DNA of 56,258 bases from Crocinitomix sp. GTDB lineage: Bacteria > Bacteroidota > Bacteroidia > Flavobacteriales_D > Crocinitomicaceae. Under the pieces are notes generated by a model. That model saw nothing but the letters and a program-made list of their open reading frames with translations, was not told the DNA's origin and made no database searches. Each line of letters begins with the position of its first letter. Position 1 is the first letter of the stretch. The stretch is taken from assembly GCA_030836155.1 (NCBI GenBank), contig JAURQI010000024.1, forward strand, positions 1-56,258, given 5' to 3'. The position numbers and the translations under genes were made by a program. Shown in pieces: positions 16,884-26,815 of the stretch.

Positions 16884-18311
16884 ATGGAATACATCAGTGT
16901 TTTTGATATGCTAAAGATTGGAGTTGGACCATCCAGCTCTCATACACTCGGCCCATGGCGAGCAGCAGAGGCATGGCTGCAAACGCTAAACGATGCTCAC
17001 TTATTAGATCAAGTTCAGCGTGTTCGGGTGGACCTGTATGGTTCTTTATCATTAACCGGAAAAGGGCATGCAACGGATACAGCTGCACTACTTGGACTGA
17101 GTGGACAAGACCCTGAAGAAATTCCAGTAGAAAATATTGGATCCATTACACAAGAGATTCAACAAACAAAGTCTTTGGCGCTTGGGAATCAAAACCCAAT
17201 TGTTTTTGAGCCAGACAAAGACGTTTGCTTCAATAAAGACTTTCTACCGTTTCATGCAAATGGCATGAAATTTACCGCTTTCGACCTTGGAGGTAAAGAG
17301 ATTTCAGAAGAAATCTATTACTCCATTGGAGGAGGATTTATTGTCCAAGAGAAGAATGATGATAATGCGGTCGAATTTTTGAACGATCGACAATATCCCT
17401 ACCCAATTGCAAACGCGGCACAATTAGGTAGTTATTGCGAGCAATCAGGCTTAAGCATTTCAGAAATTGTCTTTGAGAATGAGAAAAAACTTCGCGACGA
17501 AAAAACCATTGATGCGGAGCTAGAACGGATTTGGAATACCATGCTGGAATGTATGTTCCACGGTTGCCATACACAGGGTATTTTACCCGGTGGATTAAAT
17601 GTTAAACGTCGTGCTTTTGAAACACATAAAAACCTCATTGGTAATCATGTATACGCGAACCCAAATGAATGGATAAGCGCCATCCGAAAAACGGAGGTGA
17701 AATTTCGCCAGATTTTAAAATGGGTGAGTTGTTTTGCATTAGCTGTAAACGAAGTCAATGCCAGTTTAGGACGGGTTGTAACCGCTCCAACAAACGGAAG
17801 CGCTGGTGTTATTCCGGCTGTGTTGATGTATTACCTCGTTATTGAGGATCATAAAGCATCGTTCAAAAAGATTAAACAATTCTTATTAGTTGCGGGAGAA
17901 ATCGGTAGCATCTTCAAAAAAGGAGCAACGATCTCAGCAGCCATGGGCGGTTGTCAAGCAGAAATAGGTGTTTCTTCAGCGATGGCTGCAGGTGCGCTGA
18001 CCGAATTAATTGGCGGAACACCCGAGCAAGTGATGATGGCTGCAGAAATAGCAATGGAGCATCATTTAGGATTGACTTGTGATCCAATCGGTGGCCTGGT
18101 TCAAATTCCATGTATTGAAAGAAATGCGATGGGTGCTATTAAAGCCATTAATGCTGCAGAAATGGCCATCGACTCAGATCCAAAAGACGCCAAAGTCCCA
18201 TTGGACAAGGTGGTCAGAACCATGCGCGAGACAGCCGAAGATATGCATACGAAGTATAAAGAAACTTCTCAAGGCGGCTTGGCTGTTGATGTAGGATTAG
18301 CTGATTGTTAA
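16884..18311 (+). CDS. sdaA: L-serine ammonia-lyase, iron-sulfur, single chain
   Basis: 475 residues. The beta domain opens with [24 protein letters not shown], the signature of the family, and the alpha domain follows with [14 protein letters not shown], the catalytic and cluster region [36 protein letters not shown] (two cluster cysteines) and the C-terminal GGLAVD. It deaminates L-serine to pyruvate and ammonia with a [4Fe-4S] cluster and is oxygen-sensitive. One-chain fusion of alpha and beta domains is normal for this type. It stands alone, 156 nt ahead of the moxR gene. Confidence 0.95.
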   Translation: MEYISVFDMLKIGVGPSSSHTLGPWRAAEAWLQTLNDAHLLDQVQRVRVDLYGSLSLTGKGHATDTAALLGLSGQDPEEIPVENIGSITQEIQQTKSLALGNQNPIVFEPDKDVCFNKDFLPFHANGMKFTAFDLGGKEISEEIYYSIGGGFIVQEKNDDNAVEFLNDRQYPYPIANAAQLGSYCEQSGLSISEIVFENEKKLRDEKTIDAELERIWNTMLECMFHGCHTQGILPGGLNVKRRAFETHKNLIGNHVYANPNEWISAIRKTEVKFRQILKWVSCFALAVNEVNASLGRVVTAPTNGSAGVIPAVLMYYLVIEDHKASFKKIKQFLLVAGEIGSIFKKGATISAAMGGCQAEIGVSSAMAAGALTELIGGTPEQVMMAAEIAMEHHLGLTCDPIGGLVQIPCIERNAMGAIKAINAAEMAIDSDPKDAKVPLDKVVRTMRETAEDMHTKYKETSQGGLAVDVGLADC

Positions 18312-18467
18312 AGCTAAGGCTATACCTATCCTTCATTTTTTTAAACCTCCCATTTCTTAAACGGAGTCACTTATTGTTAATAATCCTTAACATTTTTTAA
18401 CAGCGCTATAACCTACGCTAGATCAAGGGTTAGGTAACTTTACCTTTTGGTATATCAGACAATCATT

Positions 18468-19484
18468 ATGGAAGAATTAGAAGCAAATAATACAACTAAT
18501 CCAATCGAGGTAATTAATGCCAAGATACAGCAAGAGAGTCAATTTCTTGATTTAATCAATCATGAAATGAGCAAGGTTATTATCGGACAACAATACATGG
18601 TCGATCGACTTATGATTGGTTTGTTAGCGAATGGACATATACTCTTAGAAGGGGTTCCCGGTTTAGCTAAAACGCTTGCCATTAAAACACTATCCGATAC
18701 AATTGGCGGAACATTTAATCGTGTACAATTTACACCTGACTTGCTTCCCGCTGATATTGTTGGTACCATGATATACAATCAGAAAAAGGAAGAGTTTACG
18801 GTGAAGCAAGGTCCTGTATTTGCCAATTTTATTTTGGCAGATGAAATCAACCGTGCTCCAGCAAAAGTACAGAGTGCTTTATTAGAAGCCATGCAAGAGC
18901 GCCAAGTAACACTTGGACAAACAACTTATAATTTGCCGCAGCCATTTTTGGTTATGGCAACACAAAACCCAGTTGAGCAAGAAGGAACATATCCATTGCC
19001 TGAAGCTCAGGTTGACCGTTTTATGTTGAAAGTCTATTTAGACTACCCGTCAAAAGAAGAAGAGCAAATTATTGTTCGTCAGAATATTTCTTCTGGTGGA
19101 TTTCCAAAAGCAAATCCAGTAGTTAGCCTCGATCAAATTTTGAAGGCTAAAGAATTAGTTAAGGAAATTTATTTGGATGAAAAAATTGAAAAATACATTG
19201 TTGACTTGGTTTATGCCACAAGAACACCTGCCGATTATCAACTCAGTGAACTTGAAGCATATATCGGGTTTGGAGCTTCTCCGCGCGCATCAATCAACAT
19301 GGCATTGGCGGCTAAAGCATATGCTTTTTTAAACAAACGTGGATTTGTTATTCCAGAGGACGTTCGTGCCGTTTGCCCTGACGTATTGCGTCACCGTATC
19401 GGTTTAACCTATGAGGCAGAAGCGGAGGATATCACACAAACAGATATTGTGAAGAAGATTATGGATATGGTCGAAGTGCCATAA
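18468..19484 (+). CDS. MoxR-family AAA+ ATPase, head of the Bat operon
   Basis: 338 residues from ATG 18468; the frame opens with a TTG at 18447 that is unlikely to be used. Walker A is EGVPGLAKT (about 60-68, the MoxR variant with Ala before Lys-Thr), followed by FTPDLLPADIVGT, Walker B ILADEINRAPAKVQSALLEAMQE, sensor 1 MATQNPVEQEGTYPLPEAQVDRF and a C-terminal lid with the ASPRAS sensor-2 region. MoxR proteins act as chaperones with VWA-domain partners. The following genes are DUF58, then BatA and BatB with VWA domains, which fits. TAACTTTA and TACCTTTTG just upstream are imperfect -7 boxes. Confidence 0.93.
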   Translation: MEELEANNTTNPIEVINAKIQQESQFLDLINHEMSKVIIGQQYMVDRLMIGLLANGHILLEGVPGLAKTLAIKTLSDTIGGTFNRVQFTPDLLPADIVGTMIYNQKKEEFTVKQGPVFANFILADEINRAPAKVQSALLEAMQERQVTLGQTTYNLPQPFLVMATQNPVEQEGTYPLPEAQVDRFMLKVYLDYPSKEEEQIIVRQNISSGGFPKANPVVSLDQILKAKELVKEIYLDEKIEKYIVDLVYATRTPADYQLSELEAYIGFGASPRASINMALAAKAYAFLNKRGFVIPEDVRAVCPDVLRHRIGLTYEAEAEDITQTDIVKKIMDMVEVP

Positions 19485-19561
19485 CCCATCCAATTATTTA
19501 TATAAATATTTCGCTCGTAATTTCCGAGTAAAACAACGCATTAGCATTAAGCATAAATCAA

Positions 19562-20428
19562 TTGGAAACAAAAGAACTCATAAAAAAAGTTAGGAAGATT
19601 GAGATCAAGACCAAGCGGCTCTCGAATCAAATTTTTTCTGGTGAATACCATTCGGCATTCAAGGGTCGTGGTATGGCTTTTAGTGAGGTTCGAGATTATA
19701 CAATTGGCGATGAAATAAGAACAATAGACTGGAATGTAACCGCTCGCTTTAACGAACCTTTTGTAAAGGTTTTCGAAGAAGAGAGACAACTCACCGTTAT
19801 GCTCTTAGTTGATATTTCTGCATCCGGCATGTTCGGAACAAGGCAGCAATTAAAACGTGAAACCATAACTGAGTTATGCGCGGTTTTGGCTTTTTCGGCC
19901 GTTTCCAATAACGATCAAATTGGTTTAGTACTCTTCTCGGATAAGATCGAAAAATTCATTCCACCAAAAAAAGGAAAATCACATATCCTTCGAATCATCC
20001 GAGAGTTGATCAATTTTGAACCAACAGGTAAAGAAACTGATATTGAACTAGGGTTGAAGTATTTCACCCAGATGATAAAGAAAAAGAGTGTTGCATTTGT
20101 GCTGAGTGACTTTGTCGATCAAGGCTTTGAAGATGCGTTAAAAATTGCATCGCTTAAACATGATGTCGTTGCTCTGAAGGTAACCGATAAGGCCGAAAAC
20201 GAATTGCCACGAATTGGAATTGCACGATTTAAGGACCTTGAAACAGGCGAATCTCGCTGGATCAATACTTCCTCGGCTCGTGTTCGTGCCAACTATAAAG
20301 CCAAAGCTGCTGAGCGGGATGAGCAAATTCGAAAACTGTTTATGAAAACCAAAACAGACTTTGCCGAAATCCATACGGATGAAGGCTATATTAAACCACT
20401 CATGAACTTGTTCAAAAATCGCGGATGA
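19562..20428 (+). CDS. DUF58 protein with VWA-like fold, TTG start codon
   Basis: 288 residues. The protein matches the Bacteroidota DUF58 opening METKELIKKVRKIEIKT exactly where a TTG codon (19562-19564) stands; the next ATG is at residue 38, inside the conserved FKGRGMAFSEVRDY segment, so TTG is the best start. Further hallmarks are DEIRTIDWNVTAR and the MIDAS-like LLVDISASG (D-x-S-x-S). It is cytoplasmic; the family pairs with MoxR ATPases. It follows moxR by 77 nt and overlaps the next gene by 4 nt (ATGA). The weak start codon could lower its level relative to MoxR. Confidence 0.88.
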   Translation: METKELIKKVRKIEIKTKRLSNQIFSGEYHSAFKGRGMAFSEVRDYTIGDEIRTIDWNVTARFNEPFVKVFEEERQLTVMLLVDISASGMFGTRQQLKRETITELCAVLAFSAVSNNDQIGLVLFSDKIEKFIPPKKGKSHILRIIRELINFEPTGKETDIELGLKYFTQMIKKKSVAFVLSDFVDQGFEDALKIASLKHDVVALKVTDKAENELPRIGIARFKDLETGESRWINTSSARVRANYKAKAAERDEQIRKLFMKTKTDFAEIHTDEGYIKPLMNLFKNRG

Positions 20429-21357
20429 AAAACCTGTTCGTCATAGCGCTTTTGTTTATAGCAGGTTCCTCCTTTGGGCAACGTGCTTATATGGAGTTAG
20501 ACACCCATGATTTACGTATTGGTGAACAGACCATTTTACATTTATTTCTAGAATACCAAAATCCGAATGGGAACGCTTTAATTAACTGGCCTTCGTTTGA
20601 CGAGACACTGACAAAAGATATCGAAATTGTTCGACAGTCTGTTGATCGCGATAAGGTTATCGACAGTCTTTCACAAACCTATTTGAGAGAGCAAGAATTA
20701 TTGATCACCATTTTTGAGGCCGGCGAATACATCGTGCCATCGCAAGAAATTGGATTCAATGATACGATCCTAACTACGAATACAGAATTGATAAAGATTG
20801 AAACGGTGGAAGTAGATACTTCACAAGGAATTGCAGATATCAAACCTATTTACTCTGTGAACTATCCTTTCTCAGAAAGAAGTCGGGATTGGCTAAAAGA
20901 AAATTGGATTTGGATTACCATTATCATTGTATTAATACTCAGCTTCTTTATCTGGCGCTATTGGATGAAAAAGCGACAAAGTCAGCCTCAGCCCGAACCG
21001 ATTGAAGAGATCATACCTGCCCATATTTTGGCACTCGAAATATTGAATCGTCTAAAAAATACTGAAGAATGGAAATCACCCAAAAAGAAAAAATACTATT
21101 CTGAATTAACCGATACGGTTCGTGCTTATTTAGAAAACCGTTTTAATATCCGCGCAATGGAGCAAACCACGCGCGAGATTTTATTGCACCTTAACCACGC
21201 CAATATCAGCGATGAGGATAAGAAATACCTTCGTAAAATTTTATCGGAAGCTGACATGGTGAAGTTTGCCAAATTTACTCCTGACGATATTGATGCATTC
21301 AACTATTTGCAAAAGTCCATAGACTTTGTAAACCGTACAAAGCGAGATGACGATTGA
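20425..21357 (+). CDS. Bat-operon membrane protein of unknown function (DUF4381-like position)
   Basis: 310 residues. Residues 1-18 are a signal peptide ending SFGQ. A beta-rich periplasmic domain fills about 19-165, a single transmembrane helix WIWITIIIVLILSFFIW lies at about 172-190, and a cytoplasmic helical domain of about 115 residues follows, starting with a Lys/Arg/Gln-rich linker and containing KKKKYYSELTDTVRAYLENRF and the MEQTTREILLHL region. Proteins of this layout sit between DUF58 and BatA in many Bacteroidota operons. The Tyr/Glu-rich C-terminal part resembles the tail of BatD here, so both may bind the same partner (inference). It overlaps its neighbours by 4 and 11 nt. Confidence 0.75.
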   Translation: MKNLFVIALLFIAGSSFGQRAYMELDTHDLRIGEQTILHLFLEYQNPNGNALINWPSFDETLTKDIEIVRQSVDRDKVIDSLSQTYLREQELLITIFEAGEYIVPSQEIGFNDTILTTNTELIKIETVEVDTSQGIADIKPIYSVNYPFSERSRDWLKENWIWITIIIVLILSFFIWRYWMKKRQSQPQPEPIEEIIPAHILALEILNRLKNTEEWKSPKKKKYYSELTDTVRAYLENRFNIRAMEQTTREILLHLNHANISDEDKKYLRKILSEADMVKFAKFTPDDIDAFNYLQKSIDFVNRTKRDDD

Positions 21358-22384
21358 TTTGTTTGACATATCATTATTTGAGTACACCTATACACATAAG
21401 GTGGCGTTTTGGCTATTCCTATTGATTCCGATTATCCTACTCTGGTATATTCGAAAAGAATATGTTGCCAGTCAATTTAAAGACATCCGTTTATCGACGA
21501 TCAAGACCTTTGGCAAAGCGTCGTTTAGCTGGATTGCTTTACTACGTCACTTAAACTTTTTTCTTTCTTTAATTGGTTTGACACTGCTTGTTTTAGCCCT
21601 TGCTCGTCCGCATGACGATAAAGATATTGAAGAGTTTAAACGAAAAAACATAGAAGGAATCGATATTATACTCACCATGGATGTATCCGGAAGTATGATG
21701 GCCGAGGATTTTAAACCGAATCGATTGGAGGCTGCGAAAAATGTTGCGCGATCATTTATTGAAGAACGACCGAGTGATCGTATTGGTCTTGTTTTATATG
21801 AGGGAGAAGCTTATACACAAGTGCCTTTGACAACCGATCATAACCTATTACTGGATGCATTTGATGATGTTGAATCAGGCAAGGTCTTAAGGGGAACGGC
21901 GATTGGAGTTGGATTGGTCACTGCTATTAATCGTTTGGAAAGTAGTGATGCCAAAAGTAAAGTTATTATTCTACTAACAGATGGTGTCAATAACTCTGGG
22001 GACGTTGATCCAATAACAGCAGCACAAATCGCCAAAGAATATGGTATTCGGGTTTATACGATCGGAATTGGTAAAGAGGGCTTAGCTCCTTTTCCGGTGC
22101 AAACGCCTTTTGGGGTGACGATGCAAAATCTTCCTGTAGAAATTGACGAAGAATTATTAACAGAGATTGCCGAAATCACAGGTACTGAATATTTCAGAGC
22201 AAAAGACAAAGCAGAGCTCGAAGCGATCTATGAAAAAATTGATCAGCTGGAAAAATCAAAAGTGCGCGTACTTGAATTTAAAACCGATCCGCCAGAAAAA
22301 TATTATGCCATCTTATTTTGGGCATTAGTACTCATTGTATCATCAAAACTAATTGGAAACACCTTATTAAAAAGTATTCCGTAA
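21347..22384 (+). CDS. batA: BatA-type VWA-domain membrane protein
   Basis: 345 residues. Two N-terminal helices (about 18-34 and 62-80) anchor the protein, a VWA domain spans about 95-300 and a last helix lies at about 320-338. The metal-ion-dependent adhesion site is intact: DVSGSMMA (D-x-S-x-S), the Thr of RGTAIGVGL and LLTDGVNNSGD. This is the aerotolerance/Bat family first described in Bacteroides fragilis; the molecular role is not settled. The start codon lies inside the end of the upstream gene, and batB begins directly after the stop. Confidence 0.92.
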   Translation: MTIDLFDISLFEYTYTHKVAFWLFLLIPIILLWYIRKEYVASQFKDIRLSTIKTFGKASFSWIALLRHLNFFLSLIGLTLLVLALARPHDDKDIEEFKRKNIEGIDIILTMDVSGSMMAEDFKPNRLEAAKNVARSFIEERPSDRIGLVLYEGEAYTQVPLTTDHNLLLDAFDDVESGKVLRGTAIGVGLVTAINRLESSDAKSKVIILLTDGVNNSGDVDPITAAQIAKEYGIRVYTIGIGKEGLAPFPVQTPFGVTMQNLPVEIDEELLTEIAEITGTEYFRAKDKAELEAIYEKIDQLEKSKVRVLEFKTDPPEKYYAILFWALVLIVSSKLIGNTLLKSIP

Positions 22385-23536
22385 ATGGAGCAAAATCAAC
22401 ACACATATAATTTACGTGTCATTTTGATTGCAGTGTTGATCTGGGAAGTGGTGTTCTGGTCGGTCTATTTCGGTCTGTATTTCTTTTTGATCGATCAAGT
22501 AGAGGCTTTCCGCTTTGAATGGGAGGCCGCGCTATGGGGGCTACTTTCTATTCCGCTATTTCTTTCAGGATATTTGTTCTTGATACGTTGGAAAAACACT
22601 GTATTAGAGCGCTTAGCCGATAATCGACTCATTCCATTTTTGACGCAACCTGTATCATCAATCAAGTCATTTTGGCGATTCTTTTTCTTCCGCAATGCTT
22701 TAACTTTTTTGATCATTGCCTTAGCGAATCCACAGTTTGGAAAAGGCACAACAAAAGCGGTTTCAGAAGGTATTGAAATCATGGTTGCATTAGACATTTC
22801 TAATTCCATGCGCGCCTTAGACTTAGATCCTAAACGCGATCGTTTGCAGGTTGCGAAAATGGCAATTGAACAATTACTCAATAATTTGCACGGTGACAAA
22901 GTTGGACTTGTCCTGTTTGCTGGAGACGCCTTTGTTCAGCTGCCTATGACAACGGACTATGGTGCTGCGAAGATCTTCTTAAACTCTGTCAGTCCGGAAA
23001 TGATGAGTAATCAAGGAACAGCTATTGGAGAGGCAATAGATGAATGTATGTCCTCATTTGATTTTGAAAATGGTGTCAATAAATCGATCATTATTTTATC
23101 CGATGGTGAAGATCATGAGGGCAGCGCGACGATGATGGCAGAACAAGCCTACTCCGAGAATGTCATTGTGAGCACTGTTGGTATGGGTACACCTATGGGA
23201 ACACCAATCCCGGATATAAAAAATGGTCAATATGTCGGTATGAAAAAAGACAAAGACGGCAATACCGTAACTACCCGACTCAATGAGGCGATGTTAAAAG
23301 AAGTTGCCAATGCAGGCGGTGGCGCCTATACAGCTGCTCAGGGAACCTATGTCAACCTCTCTGGTCTTTTAGATTCGATTCGCTCTATTGACAAAACGGA
23401 GATGGAATCTAAATTATATACGGATTATAAGGATTATTTCCAATGGTTTTTAGGCTTTGGTTTATTGTGTTTTGTTATTGAGTTTTTTATTAGTGAACGT
23501 CGCTCTGGAATCATCCACAAATTACAAGAACTATAA
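22385..23536 (+). CDS. batB: BatB-type VWA-domain membrane protein
   Basis: 383 residues. It has two N-terminal helices (about 10-35 and 50-66), another hydrophobic segment near 95-115, a VWA domain at about 125-340 with MIDAS residues in DISNSMRA, GTAIGEAID and LSDGEDHEG, and a C-terminal helix near 355-370 followed by a basic tail. It is a paralogue of BatA, and the two probably form a membrane complex handled by the MoxR ATPase (inference from the family). No gap separates it from batA. Its TAA stop overlaps the batC ATG by one base (TAATG). Confidence 0.92.
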   Translation: MEQNQHTYNLRVILIAVLIWEVVFWSVYFGLYFFLIDQVEAFRFEWEAALWGLLSIPLFLSGYLFLIRWKNTVLERLADNRLIPFLTQPVSSIKSFWRFFFFRNALTFLIIALANPQFGKGTTKAVSEGIEIMVALDISNSMRALDLDPKRDRLQVAKMAIEQLLNNLHGDKVGLVLFAGDAFVQLPMTTDYGAAKIFLNSVSPEMMSNQGTAIGEAIDECMSSFDFENGVNKSIIILSDGEDHEGSATMMAEQAYSENVIVSTVGMGTPMGTPIPDIKNGQYVGMKKDKDGNTVTTRLNEAMLKEVANAGGGAYTAAQGTYVNLSGLLDSIRSIDKTEMESKLYTDYKDYFQWFLGFGLLCFVIEFFISERRSGIIHKLQEL

Positions 23537-24366
23537 TGAAGTATAGCTGGTTATTCATATTGTTTATCACCTTCAACAGTTTCGGGCAAAACGAACTAAA
23601 AAAGAATTGGTATAAAGGAAATGTGGCTTATGAAAACAGCCATTATGAAGATGCCGTTTATTATTATCAAAAGGCTGTTGATGCTGCTCCATTGAACTTT
23701 AAGTCTAACTTCAATCTAGGCAATGCTTATTTCCGTCAAGAAGACTTTGAAAAAGCGATTGAACAATTTGAAAAAATAACAGCAGTAGCTCCAGAAAAAA
23801 TTGATGAATCTTGGGTCTGGCACAACCTGGGTAACGCCTATTTTGTCAACCAACAATTAGATGAAGCTATTTCATCCTATAAAGAAGCCTTACGCATTAA
23901 TCCGCGTGCAGAGGATACACGCTATAATCTAGCTTATGCACAATTGTTAAAACAGCAACAAGAACAACAGCAACAAAATCAAGACGACTCTTCAAATGGC
24001 GAAAACAACGAGGAAAGTGAATCGGAGGAGAACGAAAATCAGGATGGCGAGCAAAACAATGATCAAAACCAAAATGGAGAGGGCGAACAAAATGAGGATC
24101 AAAACGGAGAAGGTGACAACAATGAAGGAGAAAACGATCCATCAGAAGAAGGCAATCAAGAAGAAAATAATGATGGTAATGAAGGTGATGAAAAGGAGGA
24201 TGAGAAGAATCAACCTGATGGCGGCAAACCCCAGCGAGCACCGATTTCAAAAGAGCAAGCAAAACGGATTTTAGAAGGCGCAGGGCGAAAAGAGAAACAA
24301 GTCCAAGAAGATTTAGATAAAGAAAAAGTTGTCGGTACAGGAACCGGGGGAGATATTGACTGGTAA
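23536..24366 (+). CDS. batC: BatC-type TPR protein with long acidic low-complexity tail
   Basis: 276 residues. A signal peptide (1-17, ending SFGQ) precedes three TPR units (about 25-140, for example SNFNLGNAYFRQEDFEKA and WHNLGNAYFVNQQLDEA). Residues about 145-235 are nearly all Gln, Asn, Glu, Asp and Gly, with only scattered Ser and Lys. A Lys/Arg-rich segment follows (APISKEQAKRILEGAGRKEKQ) and the protein ends GTGTGGDIDW, the typical BatC end. The acidic stretch is probably disordered; it may bind cations or partner proteins. It is placed between batB and batD with one-base overlaps on both sides. Confidence 0.9.
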   Translation: MKYSWLFILFITFNSFGQNELKKNWYKGNVAYENSHYEDAVYYYQKAVDAAPLNFKSNFNLGNAYFRQEDFEKAIEQFEKITAVAPEKIDESWVWHNLGNAYFVNQQLDEAISSYKEALRINPRAEDTRYNLAYAQLLKQQQEQQQQNQDDSSNGENNEESESEENENQDGEQNNDQNQNGEGEQNEDQNGEGDNNEGENDPSEEGNQEENNDGNEGDEKEDEKNQPDGGKPQRAPISKEQAKRILEGAGRKEKQVQEDLDKEKVVGTGTGGDIDW

Positions 24367-26063
24367 TGAAAAAGGCGATTATATTCATATTGATAATTAG
24401 CGCAGTGACAGGATTTTCACAGCGCACCATAGAAGCAACTGTGAGCAGCACTTCTGTGACTACTTATGAGCGTTTTAATTATGAAATCACGGTCAATAAT
24501 AACGAGTGCAATGTCAGTCCTCCCAATTTTGGAGATCTAACAATCGTTGGAGGTCCTTATACATCACAATCTAGTTCATTTACGTCCGTAAACGGGCAAC
24601 GGACTCAAAGTTTCGAGACAAAATGGACCTATACGCTGGAAGCTAAAAAGAAAGGCAACTATACCATTTCAGTCGCAAAAATGATTTGTGGCGACGAAAC
24701 ACAAGAAACGGAGTCAATCACCATTAGTGTTGGAGGTGAATCGCAACAGCCTTCTGTAGATAAAGACTTTTTTATGCGCTTAAGCAGCAATAAGTCTAGT
24801 GTGTATGAAGGAGAGCCCTTTATTGCTTCGTTAAAATACTATTCAAGACTTCAGCCGCAATCATTTGAAACCCTAGAATTGGGAGATGCTACGGGGATTT
24901 ACAGACGCGATTTAAATCCGGATCGTACCAATTTTAAAACCGGAACAGAGATTCGAAATGGTGTTCGTTATTATACCATTGAATTGCGAGAAGAGCTTTG
25001 TTTCGCCCAGCGACATGGAAAAGTGCAATTAGAACCCTACTTCACGAGTTTAATTGTCTCGAGAGACTTCTTTAATCGCTATCGAAAAGAAACCTATTCT
25101 AATCCATTGGAGATGACCATTAAAAAGATCCCTGGCAGTGATCACCCTGACTTTAATGGTCTAGTTGGATCGTTTGAAGTAAAAGGGGAGTTGAGTCACG
25201 ATCAAGTTAAAATGGGAGAAGCCATTGATATTACAATCTCCATTGAAGGAAATGGTAATATGCACGATCTTGGCAATGTTGCACTTGATATTCCATCCGA
25301 ATTTGATGAATTTGATCCGGATATTGAAGAAGCTACGAAAGCTACACGAAAAGGTATCGGCGGAAAAATCACCTATAACTTTGTGGTTATCCCAAAACAC
25401 TATGGTAGTTATACGATTCCGGGATATTCGTTCACTTACTTTGATTTAGAGAGTGAAAAAATGCGCACCATTCAAACACAAGATTTTAACATTGAAGTCG
25501 CCAAACGACCAGGCGTTGATATCGACCGCCTTCAGGAAGTTCCAAGTGAAGAAAAATCTATTCGTTATATTGATGAAAAAGCGGATGCTTTATTTAGCAC
25601 AGAAGACTTCTTTTTTGGTTCATGGGGCTATTGGTTTTTAATTCTGGGGCCATTTGGAATTGTACTGTTGCTGGTCTTTATAAAACGAAAAAAAGAAAAC
25701 CGTTCGGAAGCTGAAATTCAAGAATTAGATAAACGTCAAATTTTAAAGAAAACGAAAGTTAAGCTGAATGAGGCCAAAACATTGCTCGAGAGTGGCGATC
25801 AAAGTCAAGCACAACGCATTCTGCAAATTGCATTGGAAGAATTCTTTATGACAAAACTTCAAATGCAGCGGTCAGAACAATCACAGAATAGTATTGAATC
25901 TGCGTTGATTAACAAAGGAATAACGTCCGAAATTATCCGTCAGTATCGTGACATCAGTACCAAATTGGAAATGGCACAATACGCTCCCATAACCAATGAA
26001 AACCTTTCCCAAACTATTACGGATGCTGAAAACCTATTTTATGAATTGGACAAGAATATATAG
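24366..26063 (+). CDS. batD: BatD-type membrane protein
   Basis: 565 residues. Residues 1-18 are a signal peptide (ending GFSQ), and beta-sandwich repeats fill about 20-400 (periplasmic). VDKDFFMRLSSNKSSVYEGEPF is the family signature near residue 130. A transmembrane helix lies at about 417-437 (WGYWFLILGPFGIVLLLVF), followed by a cytoplasmic helical tail with LLESGDQSQAQRILQIALEEFF and a Gln/Ser-rich region. Four cysteines lie in the ectodomain and might form disulfides. The family is known from Bat operons; its role is thought to be envelope stress tolerance. The gene overlaps batE by 23 nt. Confidence 0.9.
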   Translation: MKKAIIFILIISAVTGFSQRTIEATVSSTSVTTYERFNYEITVNNNECNVSPPNFGDLTIVGGPYTSQSSSFTSVNGQRTQSFETKWTYTLEAKKKGNYTISVAKMICGDETQETESITISVGGESQQPSVDKDFFMRLSSNKSSVYEGEPFIASLKYYSRLQPQSFETLELGDATGIYRRDLNPDRTNFKTGTEIRNGVRYYTIELREELCFAQRHGKVQLEPYFTSLIVSRDFFNRYRKETYSNPLEMTIKKIPGSDHPDFNGLVGSFEVKGELSHDQVKMGEAIDITISIEGNGNMHDLGNVALDIPSEFDEFDPDIEEATKATRKGIGGKITYNFVVIPKHYGSYTIPGYSFTYFDLESEKMRTIQTQDFNIEVAKRPGVDIDRLQEVPSEEKSIRYIDEKADALFSTEDFFFGSWGYWFLILGPFGIVLLLVFIKRKKENRSEAEIQELDKRQILKKTKVKLNEAKTLLESGDQSQAQRILQIALEEFFMTKLQMQRSEQSQNSIESALINKGITSEIIRQYRDISTKLEMAQYAPITNENLSQTITDAENLFYELDKNI

Positions 26064-26799
26064 CGTCATACCCGTTTTCGTTGTCTTATTTATGACAACG
26101 ATAGCTTCCGCTCAATCAGATGCCTTATCATCAGGTAATGCGGCTTATGCAGCCGGTAATTATGCCGAAGCAAAGGATCATTATTCGCGGCTTGTTGCTG
26201 ATGAAAAGATGAGCGCATCACTCTTTTACAATCTTGGCAATTGTTTTTATCAACTCGATGAATTAGGAGAAGCGATTTGGGCCTATGAACGTTCATTAAA
26301 GATCAATCCTGGTCATGAGAACGCCCGCTTTAATCTTGCATTTGCTCAAAAACAAACGTATGATAATTTAACGCCGGAATCTTCCGATGTATTGAGATGG
26401 TTTCGTGGGACATTCTTTGTTTTAGGATTAAACTTTTGGTCATGGATCAGCATCATTTCCTTACTGGTATTCTGTATTTTGCTCTATTTCTTTTTCACCA
26501 CGAAAAATCCGAAAATTAAGAATTACGCCTTGACTTTTGGTTTCGTATTCTTTGGTTTGTTAAACGCAGCTGGCCTTTTGGCAATGCTTCATAAACAATA
26601 TATTATTGAACGGCATTCCGCTATCATTATTGAAGACAGTGTCATCATTAGAACGAGTCCGTCAGACACCGCAAAAGAAGCGTTTAACTTACACGAAGGT
26701 ACAAAAGTAGATCTCGAACGGTCAAATGAAGACTGGATTGAAATTAGTGTCAACGGCAATACCGGATGGGTTGAAAAAGAAGCGCTTTTAGAGATATAA
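26041..26799 (+). CDS. batE: BatE-type TPR and SH3-domain membrane protein
   Basis: 252 residues from the ATG at 26041. An ATG at 25996 is also in frame but would deepen the overlap with batD and put a charged stretch before the signal peptide. Residues 1-26 are a signal peptide or helix (SVIPVFVVLFMTTIASAQ), TPR units follow (GNAAYAAGNYAEAKDHY, YNLGNCFYQLDELGEAI), then two transmembrane helices at about 125-150 and 160-180, and a bacterial SH3 domain at the C-terminus (about 195-252, with IIRTSPSDTAKEAFNLHEGTKV and WIEISVNGNTGWV). It ends the operon 17 nt before a bidirectional terminator. Confidence 0.9.
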   Translation: MNWTRIYSVIPVFVVLFMTTIASAQSDALSSGNAAYAAGNYAEAKDHYSRLVADEKMSASLFYNLGNCFYQLDELGEAIWAYERSLKINPGHENARFNLAFAQKQTYDNLTPESSDVLRWFRGTFFVLGLNFWSWISIISLLVFCILLYFFFTTKNPKIKNYALTFGFVFFGLLNAAGLLAMLHKQYIIERHSAIIIEDSVIIRTSPSDTAKEAFNLHEGTKVDLERSNEDWIEISVNGNTGWVEKEALLEI

Positions 26800-26815
26800 A
26801 TAATTCAAACATAAA

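Noticed and set aside
18312..18467. Terminator or attenuator between sdaA and the Bat operon
   Set aside because: T-rich stretches are present but no stem with good pairing was found.
23897..24451. 184-codon open frame on the minus strand, antisense to batC and batD
   Set aside because: It arises from the Gln/Asn/Glu/Asp-rich tract of batC, whose complement lacks stops; its protein is His/Leu/Phe-rich without any domain, and batC is a clear family member.
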